Source: Deltaproteobacteria bacterium (GTDB taxonomy: Bacteria > Desulfobacterota > Deferrisomatia > Deferrisomatales > JACRMM01). From it: a stretch of 64,000 nt of DNA. Below the pieces are notes generated by a model. That model was not told the DNA's origin. It did not search any database and saw only the letters and a list, made by a program, of their open reading frames with translations. Below, piece after piece: positions 57,444 to 64,000 of the stretch. The position numbers were made by a program, and so were the translations under genes. Positions within the stretch are counted from its first letter, which is position 1. Each line of letters opens with the position of its first letter. The stretch spans positions 1 through 64,000 of the forward strand of contig JACRMM010000058.1 in assembly GCA_016214985.1 (NCBI GenBank), given 5' to 3'.

Positions 57444-58495
57444 GCGAGGGGATCCACTTCGAGACCACGGAGTTCGCCAGCACGTTTCTCGACCCTCGGC
57501 GAGAGTTCGAGCCGACCGTCGAACGAATTCAGGTACGTCTCGACCCGCTGACCGGGCGGTCCGTGCATCTCGCGCACTTCGGCGCGATCCAGCCGCAGAG
57601 GCTGGACCTGGAGTCGTACGGACGTGCCGAGGTCAAGGGATTCTGCCCTTTTTGCCCTGAGCACCGGCATCGTGCGACCCCGCGATTTCCCGCGGACGTC
57701 CTTCCGGAGGGCAGGCTCGTGGCGGGCGAGACCCTTCTCGTGCCCAACCTGTTCCCCTACGACGCGTTCAGCGCCGTGGCGATCATGACCCATGAGCATG
57801 TGGTCCCGCTGGAGGGTTTCACCGGGGGCATCCTGGAAGATGCCTTCTCCACTGGGCTCAAGTTCCTGAGGGTCGTCCGCTCGCTTCCTGGTGCGCCGGC
57901 TCACGCCCTCATGGCCTGGAATTACATGCCGCCTTCCGGAGGGGGCTTGATTCACCCCCACCAACAGTACTTCGTCACGGGCCACCCGGGGAACCGCTAC
58001 ACAGAGGAACTGCGGGCGTGCTTGATGTTCGACCAGCGGCACGGGAAGGACTACTGGTCAGAGCTCCTCCGGGAGGAGGCCCGCCGGGGGGAGCGCTACG
58101 TGGCCGAAGTCGGTGGGTCCCATTGGCTCGCCTCGTTCGCGCCCATTGGCGTCCTGGGGGATCTCGTCTGCGTCTTCCCGGGCGTCTTCGGCCTGGGGGA
58201 CTTCACCGGAAAGCACGTGGCTTCCCTGGTCGAGGGGCTCAACTGCCTCTTTCGCTACTTCTCCGACGCGGGCATTCACAGCTTCAACGCGTCGCTCTTC
58301 TTCGGGCAAGAAGGCCGGAAGACCTTCTCGGCGCAGTTTCGCATCGCGCCCAGGACCTTCTTGAACACGAGGGACTATGCTTCCGACCTGAACTTCTTCC
58401 AGGCCGTCCTCCACCAGCCGGTGAGCGTGGTCCGCCCCGAGGATCTGGCGAGAGAAGTGCGACCCTACTTCGATGTTGGGAGGAGAGGAGAATGA
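57440..58495 (+). CDS. GalT-like HIT-superfamily protein in the fluoride operon
   Basis: A 351-residue protein resembling galactose-1-phosphate uridylyltransferase: zinc-type FCPFCPEH near residues 68-75, THEHVVPLE, and the nucleotidyl-transfer HIT motif GGGLIHPHQQ near 175. The histidine of HPHQ would be the nucleotidylated residue. No galactose genes are near, so the substrate may be another sugar or nucleotide phosphate. It is coupled by ATGA overlaps to enolase upstream and the phosphoglycerate mutase-like gene downstream, implying a glycolysis- or nucleotide-linked role during fluoride stress. Confidence 0.85.
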   Translation: MSEGIHFETTEFASTFLDPRREFEPTVERIQVRLDPLTGRSVHLAHFGAIQPQRLDLESYGRAEVKGFCPFCPEHRHRATPRFPADVLPEGRLVAGETLLVPNLFPYDAFSAVAIMTHEHVVPLEGFTGGILEDAFSTGLKFLRVVRSLPGAPAHALMAWNYMPPSGGGLIHPHQQYFVTGHPGNRYTEELRACLMFDQRHGKDYWSELLREEARRGERYVAEVGGSHWLASFAPIGVLGDLVCVFPGVFGLGDFTGKHVASLVEGLNCLFRYFSDAGIHSFNASLFFGQEGRKTFSAQFRIAPRTFLNTRDYASDLNFFQAVLHQPVSVVRPEDLAREVRPYFDVGRRGE

Positions 58496-59121
58496 CGCGG
58501 ATCGTCCTGGTTCGTCACGGCCAGACCGAATGGAACCGGGTGGAGCGTTTTCGGGGGCTCTTCGACGTGCCCTTGAACGAGGCCGGCGTGGCGCAGGCCG
58601 AGGCGACCGGGCGTCGAGTCGCCTCCGAATTCAAGCCCGCAGCGGTGTATTCGAGCGTTCTCGCCCGGGCCGCCCGCACCGCGGAAGCGGTTGCAGGGCA
58701 CTTCGGGCTGCCCGTCGATTTCCACAGGGGGCTTGCCGACATCGACTACGGCCAGTGGCAGGGGCTCGCGCCCGAGGAAGCCAGGGAGCGCTGGCCGGTC
58801 GAGGCGGAGGCGTGGTACGGCGCGCCCCATGAGGCTGTGATTCCCGGAGGAGAGACACTGGCCGAGGTGCGGGCTCGGGCCCTGGCCGCCGTGGCGGAGG
58901 TGGTGGCTCGCCATCCGGGTGAGACGCTCGTCCTGGTGAGCCACACGGTGGTGAACCGCCTCATCCTCCTGGGTATACTGGGGCTTGGCAACGAACGGTT
59001 CTGGCGCCTCCGTCAGGACACCTGCGCCATCAAAGTGTTCGAGGCCCTCGATGGGGACTTCACTCTGGTGAGCTTGAATGACACCTGCCACCTGCGCTTC
59101 TCCGGAGAGGTGACGCCGTGA
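58492..59121 (+). CDS. Histidine phosphatase / phosphoglycerate mutase-like protein
   Basis: A 209-residue protein with RIVLVRHGQTEWN (catalytic His in RHG), RGLFDVPLNEAG, YSSVLARAARTAE, DIDYGQWQG and the second active His in LVSHTVVNR. It could be a cofactor-dependent phosphoglycerate mutase, the step before enolase, or a broad phosphatase such as alpha-ribazole phosphatase type. GGAGAGGAGA precedes the ATG, which overlaps the upstream stop. Confidence 0.88.
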   Translation: MTRIVLVRHGQTEWNRVERFRGLFDVPLNEAGVAQAEATGRRVASEFKPAAVYSSVLARAARTAEAVAGHFGLPVDFHRGLADIDYGQWQGLAPEEARERWPVEAEAWYGAPHEAVIPGGETLAEVRARALAAVAEVVARHPGETLVLVSHTVVNRLILLGILGLGNERFWRLRQDTCAIKVFEALDGDFTLVSLNDTCHLRFSGEVTP

Positions 59122-59462
59122 AGCTCCAAGGTGAGAACGTCATGCTTCGGATCTTCGTCGACACGTTTCAGAAGTGGCACCATCGGCCGATCTACGAGGC
59201 CATCGTGGAACGGGCCCACGCTGAGCACCTCGCCGGGGCGACCGTTCTGGCCGCCCTGGAGGGCTTCGGCCAGAACGGACATCTGCTCAAGCAGAGCCCG
59301 TGGCGCCTCTCGGGTGATCGGGAGGTGATCGTGGAGGTCGTCGATACTCCCGAGAAGATCGACGGCTTCCTGGCGGGGATCGAGCCCCTCTTGGAAAACG
59401 CGGTGGTCACCCTGGAACGCGCCCACGTGGTGTTTTACCGCCCCGGAAAGGAGAAGCCATGA
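59118..59462 (+). CDS. DUF190 protein 1 (PII-like fold)
   Basis: A 114-residue protein of the DUF190 family: MLRIFVDTFQKWHHRPIYEAIVERA, then HLAGATVLAALEGFGQNG and VEVVDTPEKIDGFLAGIEPLL. The family has a PII-like trimeric fold and is often found next to crcB. The GTG overlaps the upstream stop. Together with its neighbour it may sense or gate the fluoride channel; this is inference. Confidence 0.9.
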   Translation: MKLQGENVMLRIFVDTFQKWHHRPIYEAIVERAHAEHLAGATVLAALEGFGQNGHLLKQSPWRLSGDREVIVEVVDTPEKIDGFLAGIEPLLENAVVTLERAHVVFYRPGKEKP

Positions 59463-59812
59463 CGATCCCGGAGGAAGGAACGCTTCTTCGCATCTTCGTC
59501 GGCGAGTCCGACCGGCTCGGCGGCAAGACCCTCTATGAGGCGATCGTGCTCAAGGCCCGGGAGCTTCACCTGGCCGGCGCCACCGTCCTTCGCGGCATCA
59601 TGGGCTACGGAAAACACAGCCGGGTGCACACGACGAAGTGGGAGGCGCTGTCCTTAGACCTTCCCATCGTCATCGAGATCGTGGACTCCGAGGACAAGAT
59701 CCACGCCTTCATGCCCCATGTGGATGCGATGGTGGCGGAGGGGCTGGTGACCCTGGAGAAGGTCAAGGTGATCAAGTACGCGGCGCGGCCCAAAGAGGAG
59801 ACAGGGGGATGA
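59459..59812 (+). CDS. DUF190 protein 2 (PII-like fold)
   Basis: A 117-residue paralogue of the preceding gene (LLRIFVGESDRLGGKTLYEA, HLAGATVLRGIMGYGKHSRV, IVIEIVDSEDKIHAFMPHVD), with KHSRVHTTKWEALS in the T-loop-like region typical of most DUF190 members. Two different copies in tandem suggest a heteromer or division of labour. Start and stop overlap both neighbours by four bases. Confidence 0.9.
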   Translation: MTIPEEGTLLRIFVGESDRLGGKTLYEAIVLKARELHLAGATVLRGIMGYGKHSRVHTTKWEALSLDLPIVIEIVDSEDKIHAFMPHVDAMVAEGLVTLEKVKVIKYAARPKEETGG

Positions 59813-60198
59813 AGTTGCTTCTACCGTATCTCTGGGTCGGCCTCGGCGGCTTCTTGGGGGCCAACGCCCGCTTCGTCGCCACGAACCTCGCCCGAAAGCT
59901 CCTGGGCATTGGCTTCCCCTACGGAACCTTCGCGATCAACGTGACCGGGTCGTTTCTCCTGGGGGTGATCCTGACCCTCCTGGGGCAGCGTGCACTGCCC
60001 CACAGCAACGAGATCCGCCTCGCCGTCGCGGTGGGCTTCCTCGGGGCCTACACGACGTTTTCCACGTTCGAGTTCGAATGCCACGCCCTCTTGGAAGACG
60101 GTGAGTGGGCGTTGGCTCTCCTCAACATGTTCGGGAGCCTTTTTCTTGGCCTGCTCGCGGTGCGCCTCGGGATGGTGCTGGCAAGGCAGTGGTCGTAA
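59809..60198 (+). CDS. crcB: Fluoride ion exporter CrcB/Fluc
   Basis: A 129-residue four-helix membrane protein with the Fluc signatures GGFLGANARF, FPYGTFAINVTGSFLLG (pore Asn) and FLGAYTTFSTFEFE (Phe-box region). Dimers form a double-barrelled channel that lets fluoride out. It is the last gene of the riboswitch-controlled operon, with its ATG overlapping the DUF190 stop. Confidence 0.96.
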   Translation: MKLLLPYLWVGLGGFLGANARFVATNLARKLLGIGFPYGTFAINVTGSFLLGVILTLLGQRALPHSNEIRLAVAVGFLGAYTTFSTFEFECHALLEDGEWALALLNMFGSLFLGLLAVRLGMVLARQWS

Positions 60199-60426
60199 TA
60201 CCCTCGGGCCATGTTCCACGCGCCAGAGCGGTTAGGCCGGTACTGGAGTTACCTCACGGATGACGAGCTCTTGGAAGGCTGTTGGAGCTCAATCTGAAGC
60301 GGGCCGGCGGGTAATTGCGTGGCGTCCTGCCTGCGTCGCCGCAGGGGAGTGCGGTTTCTGGGGCATCCGCGGCGCTTCCCCAGCAATTCCGGCGCGAGCC
60401 GGTCAATCGGCTTGAGAGGCAAACCC
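60199..60426. other. Intergenic region, no gene seen
   Basis: No supported gene or hairpin terminator after crcB. A short readable stretch (RYWSYLTDDELLEG, about 60238-60280) has no start context. Confidence 0.35.
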
Positions 60427-60621
60427 ATGAGGTACCGTGTTCGGCTCGTCCACACAGAGGAAGGGGTATCCGTGTCGTGCCCGGGTCTTCTCGGCTGTTG
60501 GTCGCAGGGCAAGACCGAAGAGGAGGCGCTCGAGAACATCCAGGACGCCATCCACGAGTACCTCTCGACGGCGGAATGCCTGGTCCGCGAGGAGGAGGCT
60601 CGCTACGTGGACGTTGGGTGA
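60427..60621 (+). CDS. hicB: HicB-family antitoxin
   Basis: A 64-residue protein with the HicB partial RNase-H-like fold: RYRVRLVHTEEGVSVSCPGL, GCWSQGKTEEEALENIQDAI and EYLSTAE. It would neutralise HicA, encoded 9 bases downstream. No DNA-binding extension is present, as in the short HicB type. Confidence 0.85.
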   Translation: MRYRVRLVHTEEGVSVSCPGLLGCWSQGKTEEEALENIQDAIHEYLSTAECLVREEEARYVDVG

Positions 60622-60630
60622 GGGCGTGTC

Positions 60631-60888
60631 ATGGGTGGGGTCCCGGGCATCGAGCACCACAAGGCCGTCCGGGCCCTTGAGCGAACCGGGTTCTGAGCCG
60701 CCAGACAGGGAAAGCACATCACGATGACAAACGGCGAGCGCATCATCACGATCCCCCCGGCCGACCCAATCCATGCATACACGATGGCGGGCATACTGAA
60801 ATACGCAGGAATCACCGCGGTGTGGCCGTTCTGCGACTACCGCACCGGCCCAACCCAGAAGACCTGTCCTGCGTTCTCGAGACGCTGA
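60631..60888 (+). pseudogene. hicA: HicA toxin gene with an internal TGA
   Basis: In a single frame from ATG 60631: VPGIEHHKAVRALERTGF, then TGA (60694), then AARQGKHITMTNGERIITIP and HAYTMAGILKYAGITAV to the stop at 60886. Both halves match HicA, including the catalytic His in GKHI (usually GSH). The TGA falls where homologues have an ordinary residue, consistent with one point mutation that disarms the toxin. The C-terminal 20 residues are atypical. Confidence 0.75.
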
Positions 60889-61068
60889 TTTCCGGACTCT
60901 CTCGACGAAACCTCGTGGGGAGGCTCTGGATTGTGGAGAAGGGCCGAATTTCGAGAACATCAGACCGCGGATGACGCGGACGCTCTTGTGCCCGACTGAT
61001 CTCGCCTTGATTCGCTTGGGCGCATATTCTCGTTGACACCGCCCGCCACCATTCATTACCATCCAGGC

Positions 61069-61404
61069 ATGAAGCTGACCCGGACCGATCCGAAAGACCC
61101 CAAGGCCCTCGCCTGGCGGGCCGAGATCCTCAAGGCCATGGCGCAGCCCACGCGGCTTGCGATTCTCGAGTTCCTTCGAGGTGGTGAAGAGTGTGTGTGC
61201 CGCATCTTCCCGGCCATTGGGGGCAATCAGCCGAACATCTCCAAGCACCTGAATCTGATGAAAAAAGCCGGCGTCTTGGAGTCCCGGCAGGAAGGCACCA
61301 TGACCTTCTACTGGATCAAGGACACCCGCGTGTTCGAGATCCTGGATCTGGTTGACGAGATGATGCGCCGGGAGACGAGGGAGCGCCTGAAGGCGGTGGG
61401 CTAA
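61069..61404 (+). CDS. ArsR-family repressor heading the thioredoxin/CcdA/FmdE cluster
   Basis: A 111-residue winged-helix repressor: KAMAQPTRLAILEFLRGGEECVCRIF with the two-Cys sensor segment of arsenic-type ArsR proteins, then GGNQPNISKHLNLMKKAGVL and EGTMTFYWIKD. The ATG at 61069 is preferred over a TTG at 61033, since TTGACA there looks like the -35 box. It is 56 bases before the first thioredoxin-fold gene. Confidence 0.88.
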   Translation: MKLTRTDPKDPKALAWRAEILKAMAQPTRLAILEFLRGGEECVCRIFPAIGGNQPNISKHLNLMKKAGVLESRQEGTMTFYWIKDTRVFEILDLVDEMMRRETRERLKAVG

Positions 61405-61425
61405 GGGCCCCTTTTTTTGTCGGGA

Positions 61426-61444
61426 ATGATTACCAGTTGGTCAT
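61426..61444 (+). promoter_or_regulatory. Operator-like dyad after arsR
   Basis: ATGATTACCAGTTGGTCAT with ACCA/TGGT half-sites, 16 bases before the first thioredoxin-fold gene and next to CATATAGTGG. It may be a second binding site for the ArsR protein or part of an internal promoter. Confidence 0.4.
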
Positions 61445-61459
61445 ATAGTGGAGAACCCA

Positions 61460-61849
61460 ATGGAGCAGCGAGCCCTGAAGGGTATTGCCCGGACCGCCTG
61501 GGGCCTCGCGGGAGCTTTCCTCCTGATCGCGGCGACTGCCGCATCCAATCCCACGCTGCTCTTCCTCACCACGACGGCTGAGTGCAGCTGCACGCTGGAC
61601 CGCTGCACCGTGGGACGGCAGGAGATCGACAAGTTCCTGCGCGCGGTGCCCGCGAAGTGCAGCCTCCAGGTGATCGACGTGAGCAAGGTGCCCGAGGCCA
61701 CGAAGACCTACAGGACGCTGGTGCTCCCCACGGCCATCCTGCGGGGGCCCACGGGCATCCAGATCGCCCGGTTCGACGGGTTCTTCACGGAGGCTGACCT
61801 CTTGGGCGCCTGGACCCGCCACCTCTCGGCCAAGGAGAAGAAACCGTGA
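61460..61849 (+). CDS. Exported thioredoxin-fold protein with a Cys-rich motif
   Basis: A 129-residue protein with a signal peptide, then a thioredoxin-like domain in which the usual CxxC is replaced by ECSCTLDRC, three Cys in seven residues. LVLPTAIL is the cis-Pro strand. It could bind a metal or metalloid as well as act in thiol exchange. GGAGA precedes the ATG; its stop overlaps the next start. Confidence 0.75.
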   Translation: MEQRALKGIARTAWGLAGAFLLIAATAASNPTLLFLTTTAECSCTLDRCTVGRQEIDKFLRAVPAKCSLQVIDVSKVPEATKTYRTLVLPTAILRGPTGIQIARFDGFFTEADLLGAWTRHLSAKEKKP

Positions 61850-62274
61850 AGAGGGCTCTCGGCATCGGGTTTCTCGCGGCGGTCTCGGCGGTGGGGGTTC
61901 TGGCCCTGTGGACCCTCGGAGTCGAGAACGTCACCGACCGGGCGTTCGCCACGTCAGCCTCGTCGGCGCCGGCCGCATCCAAGCCGCTCGCTCCTGGGCA
62001 GAAGGTCACCTTTCTCGAGCTCGGCAGTGTCGGCTGCAAGCCCTGCGAGGCAATGAAGCCGGTCATGGCCGCGGTGCGAGAGAGGTACGGCAAGCAGGTG
62101 GCGGTCACCTTCCACGACGTGAAGGTCAACCGCTCCATCGCCAGAGACTGGGGGATTCGCCTGATCCCGACCCAGATCTTCCTCGACCCGGAAGGCAACG
62201 AGGTCTTCCGCCACGAGGGTTTTTTCGCCCTGGGAGACGTGGAAGCCATCCTGCAGAAGCTCGGCGTGCGCTAG
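61846..62274 (+). CDS. Exported thioredoxin-like protein (CKPC)
   Basis: A 142-residue protein with an N-terminal anchor (GIGFLAAVSAVGVLAL) and a thioredoxin domain: FLELGSVGCKPCEAMKPVM with the CKPC pair and RLIPTQIFLD with the cis-Pro. GTG start overlapping the upstream stop. CcdA encoded downstream is the natural electron donor for such periplasmic thioredoxins. Confidence 0.88.
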   Translation: MKRALGIGFLAAVSAVGVLALWTLGVENVTDRAFATSASSAPAASKPLAPGQKVTFLELGSVGCKPCEAMKPVMAAVRERYGKQVAVTFHDVKVNRSIARDWGIRLIPTQIFLDPEGNEVFRHEGFFALGDVEAILQKLGVR

Positions 62275-62371
62275 CCCGATGCGCTCGGGCCTGCTTTTCG
62301 TCGGGGTGCCTACGGACCTGGAACACGCTCTGCGACTCGACGCATGGGCCGAGCCGGAAAGGAAGTGACCG

Positions 62372-62536
62372 ATGCCTCACGTGGTCAGCCTGAGCGACGC
62401 CGACTGGGGGGAAGTGCGGGTGATCCTGATGGACAAGGATGGAAGAGCGGCCCTTCAGTTCCTCAAAGAGAAGGTCGCGAGACCCATCGAGCAGAGCCTG
62501 AGCAAGGCCCTGGACGTGAGCAAAGGGCACGTGTGA
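62372..62536 (+). CDS. 54-residue protein between thioredoxin genes
   Basis: A small soluble frame with AAAGGAAG before the ATG. The product is charged and helical (DADWGEVRVILMDKDGRAAL; VARPIEQSLSKALDVSK) without Cys or membrane segments. It is followed 16 bases later by the third thioredoxin-fold gene. Function unknown; position suggests co-expression. Confidence 0.6.
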   Translation: MPHVVSLSDADWGEVRVILMDKDGRAALQFLKEKVARPIEQSLSKALDVSKGHV

Positions 62537-62552
62537 CGGCGAGGAGGCTGGA

Positions 62553-62963
62553 ATGCTCGGCGGCTGGGAAGCTCAAGAAGGCAAACGTCGAAAATCTTGG
62601 CTTGGGATCGCGACCGTCACCCTCGCGCTCTGTTGGTCCGGGTGGAGCCACGCCGCCGATCTGCTGGGCGAGCAGGCCCGCCAGGCGAAGAAGCCGTTCG
62701 TCGTGGACTTCGGCATGAACCGGTGCGGCCAGTGCATCGAGCAGGGCAAGGTTATGGACCGGCTCAAGATCACCCTGGGCGATCGGCTCCTCACGCGGTT
62801 CGTCCACATCGGCAAGGAGGAGGTTCTCGCCGAGGCCTACAAGGTCCTCCTCATCCCGACGATCGTGATCTTCGACGCCCAGGGCCGGGAGGTCTTTCGA
62901 AACGTGGGGCTGATGAGGTACGAGATTATCGAGGAAAAGCTCAAGGAACTTCAGCTCTTGTAG
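62553..62963 (+). CDS. Exported thioredoxin-fold protein (CGQC)
   Basis: A 136-residue protein with a signal peptide (LGIATVTLALCWSGWSHA) and a thioredoxin domain: KPFVVDFGMNRCGQCIEQGKVM and VLLIPTIVIFDAQG. The CGQC pair and length fit a DsbD-gamma or thioredoxin-7-like periplasmic reductant. It stands just before a hairpin pair and the CcdA gene. Confidence 0.88.
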   Translation: MLGGWEAQEGKRRKSWLGIATVTLALCWSGWSHAADLLGEQARQAKKPFVVDFGMNRCGQCIEQGKVMDRLKITLGDRLLTRFVHIGKEEVLAEAYKVLLIPTIVIFDAQGREVFRNVGLMRYEIIEEKLKELQLL

Positions 62964-63022
62964 GGCGGGGCTTGCCCCGCCGTCTTGGCTTCGATGTGGT
63001 GTCGGGGCAAGCCCCGACCTAC
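62960..63022. repeat. REP-like bipartite inverted repeat
   Basis: GTAGGGCGGGGCTTGCCCC (62960-62978) is repeated inverted with one mismatch at 63004-63022, and each arm is itself a small hairpin (GGGGCTTGCCCC; GGGGCAAGCCCC). This resembles interspersed palindromic elements seen between genes in related GC-rich genomes. It may act as a processing or termination site within the operon. Confidence 0.6.
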
Positions 63023-63047
63023 GACACGAACACACGGAACCGGGAAT

Positions 63048-63746
63048 ATGATTCAAGGCCTTCTCGACAACGCCGAGACTCTTGTCACCACGAACCCCTG
63101 GCTCGCCTTCGTAGCGGTGTTCGTCGGGGGGGCGCTGACGGCCTCGAACCCCTGCGTGCTCGCCATGATCCCCCTCGTGATCGGGTTCGTCGGAGGCTAC
63201 GACGGCATCTCGGGGTGGAGGAAGTCCTTCAGATTCTCTTTGATCTTCGTCTTCGGCCTCGCCGTCAGCTTCACGATCATGGGCGTGATTGCGATCACGC
63301 TGGGCCGGCTCTTCGGCGACGTGGGGAGCTTCTGGCCCTGGATCATCGCCGTGGTCTGTCTCGCCATGGCGGCGCACCTCTGGGATCTGTGGACGTTCTC
63401 CATGCCCGAGCGTCTCACGCGCTATCGGCCCAGGCACGCCGGTGCCCTTGGGGCTGTCACTCTCGGGATGCTCTTCGGGCTCGTCTCGGCCCCCTGTGCT
63501 GCGCCGATCCTGGTGGTCGTCCTCACCTACATCGCCTCCAAGGGGAACCTGCCCTACGGACTCGCCCTTCTTTGGACCTACGCCGTGGGCCACTGTGTGC
63601 TCATCGTCGTGGCGGGCACCTCCATGGGTGTGGCCAAGCACCTCATCGCGTCGAAGGGCCTCGGCCGCGCGAACCTCGTCTTCAAGCGCGCGGCGGGCGT
63701 TCTGATCGCCCTGGTGGGCGTCTACATCCTTTACACCAGCACTTGA
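63048..63746 (+). CDS. ccdA: CcdA/DsbD-type transmembrane thiol-electron transporter
   Basis: A 232-residue membrane protein with six helices and the two redox Cys motifs, GGALTASNPCVLAMIPL and GLVSAPCAAPILVVV. It carries reducing equivalents from cytoplasmic thioredoxin to periplasmic thioredoxin-like proteins, three of which are encoded just upstream. The start is set at MIQGLLDN; its ribosome binding site is weak, possibly because of the repeat element inserted before it. Confidence 0.92.
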   Translation: MIQGLLDNAETLVTTNPWLAFVAVFVGGALTASNPCVLAMIPLVIGFVGGYDGISGWRKSFRFSLIFVFGLAVSFTIMGVIAITLGRLFGDVGSFWPWIIAVVCLAMAAHLWDLWTFSMPERLTRYRPRHAGALGAVTLGMLFGLVSAPCAAPILVVVLTYIASKGNLPYGLALLWTYAVGHCVLIVVAGTSMGVAKHLIASKGLGRANLVFKRAAGVLIALVGVYILYTST

Positions 63747-63786
63747 ACCAGCCGCCTTGCGCGGCACTTCGTAGAAGGAGGATCCC

Positions 63787-64000
63787 ATGTTGGATCCCGA
63801 GCTGTTGGCCTTCGGGCAGAAGTTCCACGGACACAAATGCCCAGCCATGCCCATGGGGCTTCGCACTGGCCTCGCGGCCATGAAGGCCCTGGGGGTTGAT
63901 CACGCCCCAGACGGCCAGCTCATGGCTCTGATCGAGATCGACGAGGACCACTGTGCCACCTGCTGGGCGGACGGCGTCCAGGTGGCCACAGGCTGCACGC
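63787..64000 (+). CDS. FmdE-family protein (copy 3), cut by the window end
   Basis: The first 71 residues of an FmdE protein without a signal peptide: FGQKFHGHKCPAMPMGLRTG, then DEDHCATCWADGVQVATGCT, so it is cytoplasmic and has an extra CATC pair typical of the FmdE core. GGAGGATCCC precedes the ATG. It is the last visible gene of the ArsR-thioredoxin-CcdA cluster; its 3' end is outside the window. Confidence 0.85.
   Translation, partial: MLDPELLAFGQKFHGHKCPAMPMGLRTGLAAMKALGVDHAPDGQLMALIEIDEDHCATCWADGVQVATGCT

Overview
The window is GC-rich bacterial chromosome, densely coded on both strands. The gene content points to an anaerobic, metal-active deltaproteobacterial-type organism (Desulfuromonadota-like). 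This is inferred from a tetraheme cytochrome c, a glutaconyl-CoA decarboxylase alpha subunit, an FAD oxidase fused to HdrD-type Fe-S domains, several FmdE proteins, a CusCBA-type efflux system, three ArsR regulators and a probable selenocysteine gene. No rRNA, tRNA or CRISPR array was seen.

Layout. 1-9.5 kb: secreted rhodanese, secreted Cys-rich protein, AlkA/Ada fusion plus Ogt (DNA alkylation repair), LepA, an outer-membrane barrel, and an ArsR-permease pair. 9.7-11.5 kb: a lipoprotein of acidic Ca-binding-type repeats behind a consensus sigma-54 promoter and an upstream dyad array. 12-19.6 kb: secreted FmdE, then a heavy-metal RND efflux operon (outer-membrane factor, adaptor, pump, PII-like protein). 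19.9-24.7 kb: a decayed stretch (broken resB beside intact ccsB, response-regulator remnant, frameshifted orphan flgB) with small membrane proteins, DedA and a second FmdE. 24.8-30.3 kb: Tim44-like protein, zinc ribbon, TerC, HtpX, NhaR and a frameshifted beta-barrel gene. 30.5-37.4 kb: GcdA-type decarboxylase subunit, DUF169, aminopeptidase, amidohydrolase, AhpF/TrxR-like flavoprotein, tetraheme cytochrome. 37.4-40 kb, minus strand: a candidate RiPP locus (20-residue Cys-rich peptide, radical SAM/SPASM enzyme, Cys-rich partner) and ChaN. 40.1-45 kb: interrupted sir2, sdhAB, an AT-richer small gene and a transposase remnant. 45.2-53.6 kb, minus strand: FAD/HDR fusion, TlpA-FMN fusion, FadL, ArsR, and an operon ending in a probable CxxU selenoprotein of the AhpD/CMD family.

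54.2-60.2 kb is the most coherent system: a fluoride riboswitch with a readable terminator/antiterminator platform, followed by a dynamin-like GTPase, enolase (the classical fluoride-sensitive enzyme), a GalT-like HIT protein, phosphoglycerate mutase-like protein, two DUF190 proteins and the fluoride exporter CrcB. The last six genes are joined by 4-base stop/start overlaps. It reads as a fluoride-induced export and glycolytic-protection operon.

60.4-64 kb: a broken hicBA toxin-antitoxin pair, then an ArsR-led cluster of three exported thioredoxin-fold proteins, CcdA and a third FmdE that runs off the window end.

An unusual number of genes are interrupted (resB, flgB, the 29.2 kb barrel, sir2, the dynamin-like gene, hicA). 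Several breaks are one-base losses, two of them in runs of G, so genuine decay and homopolymer sequencing error both need considering.
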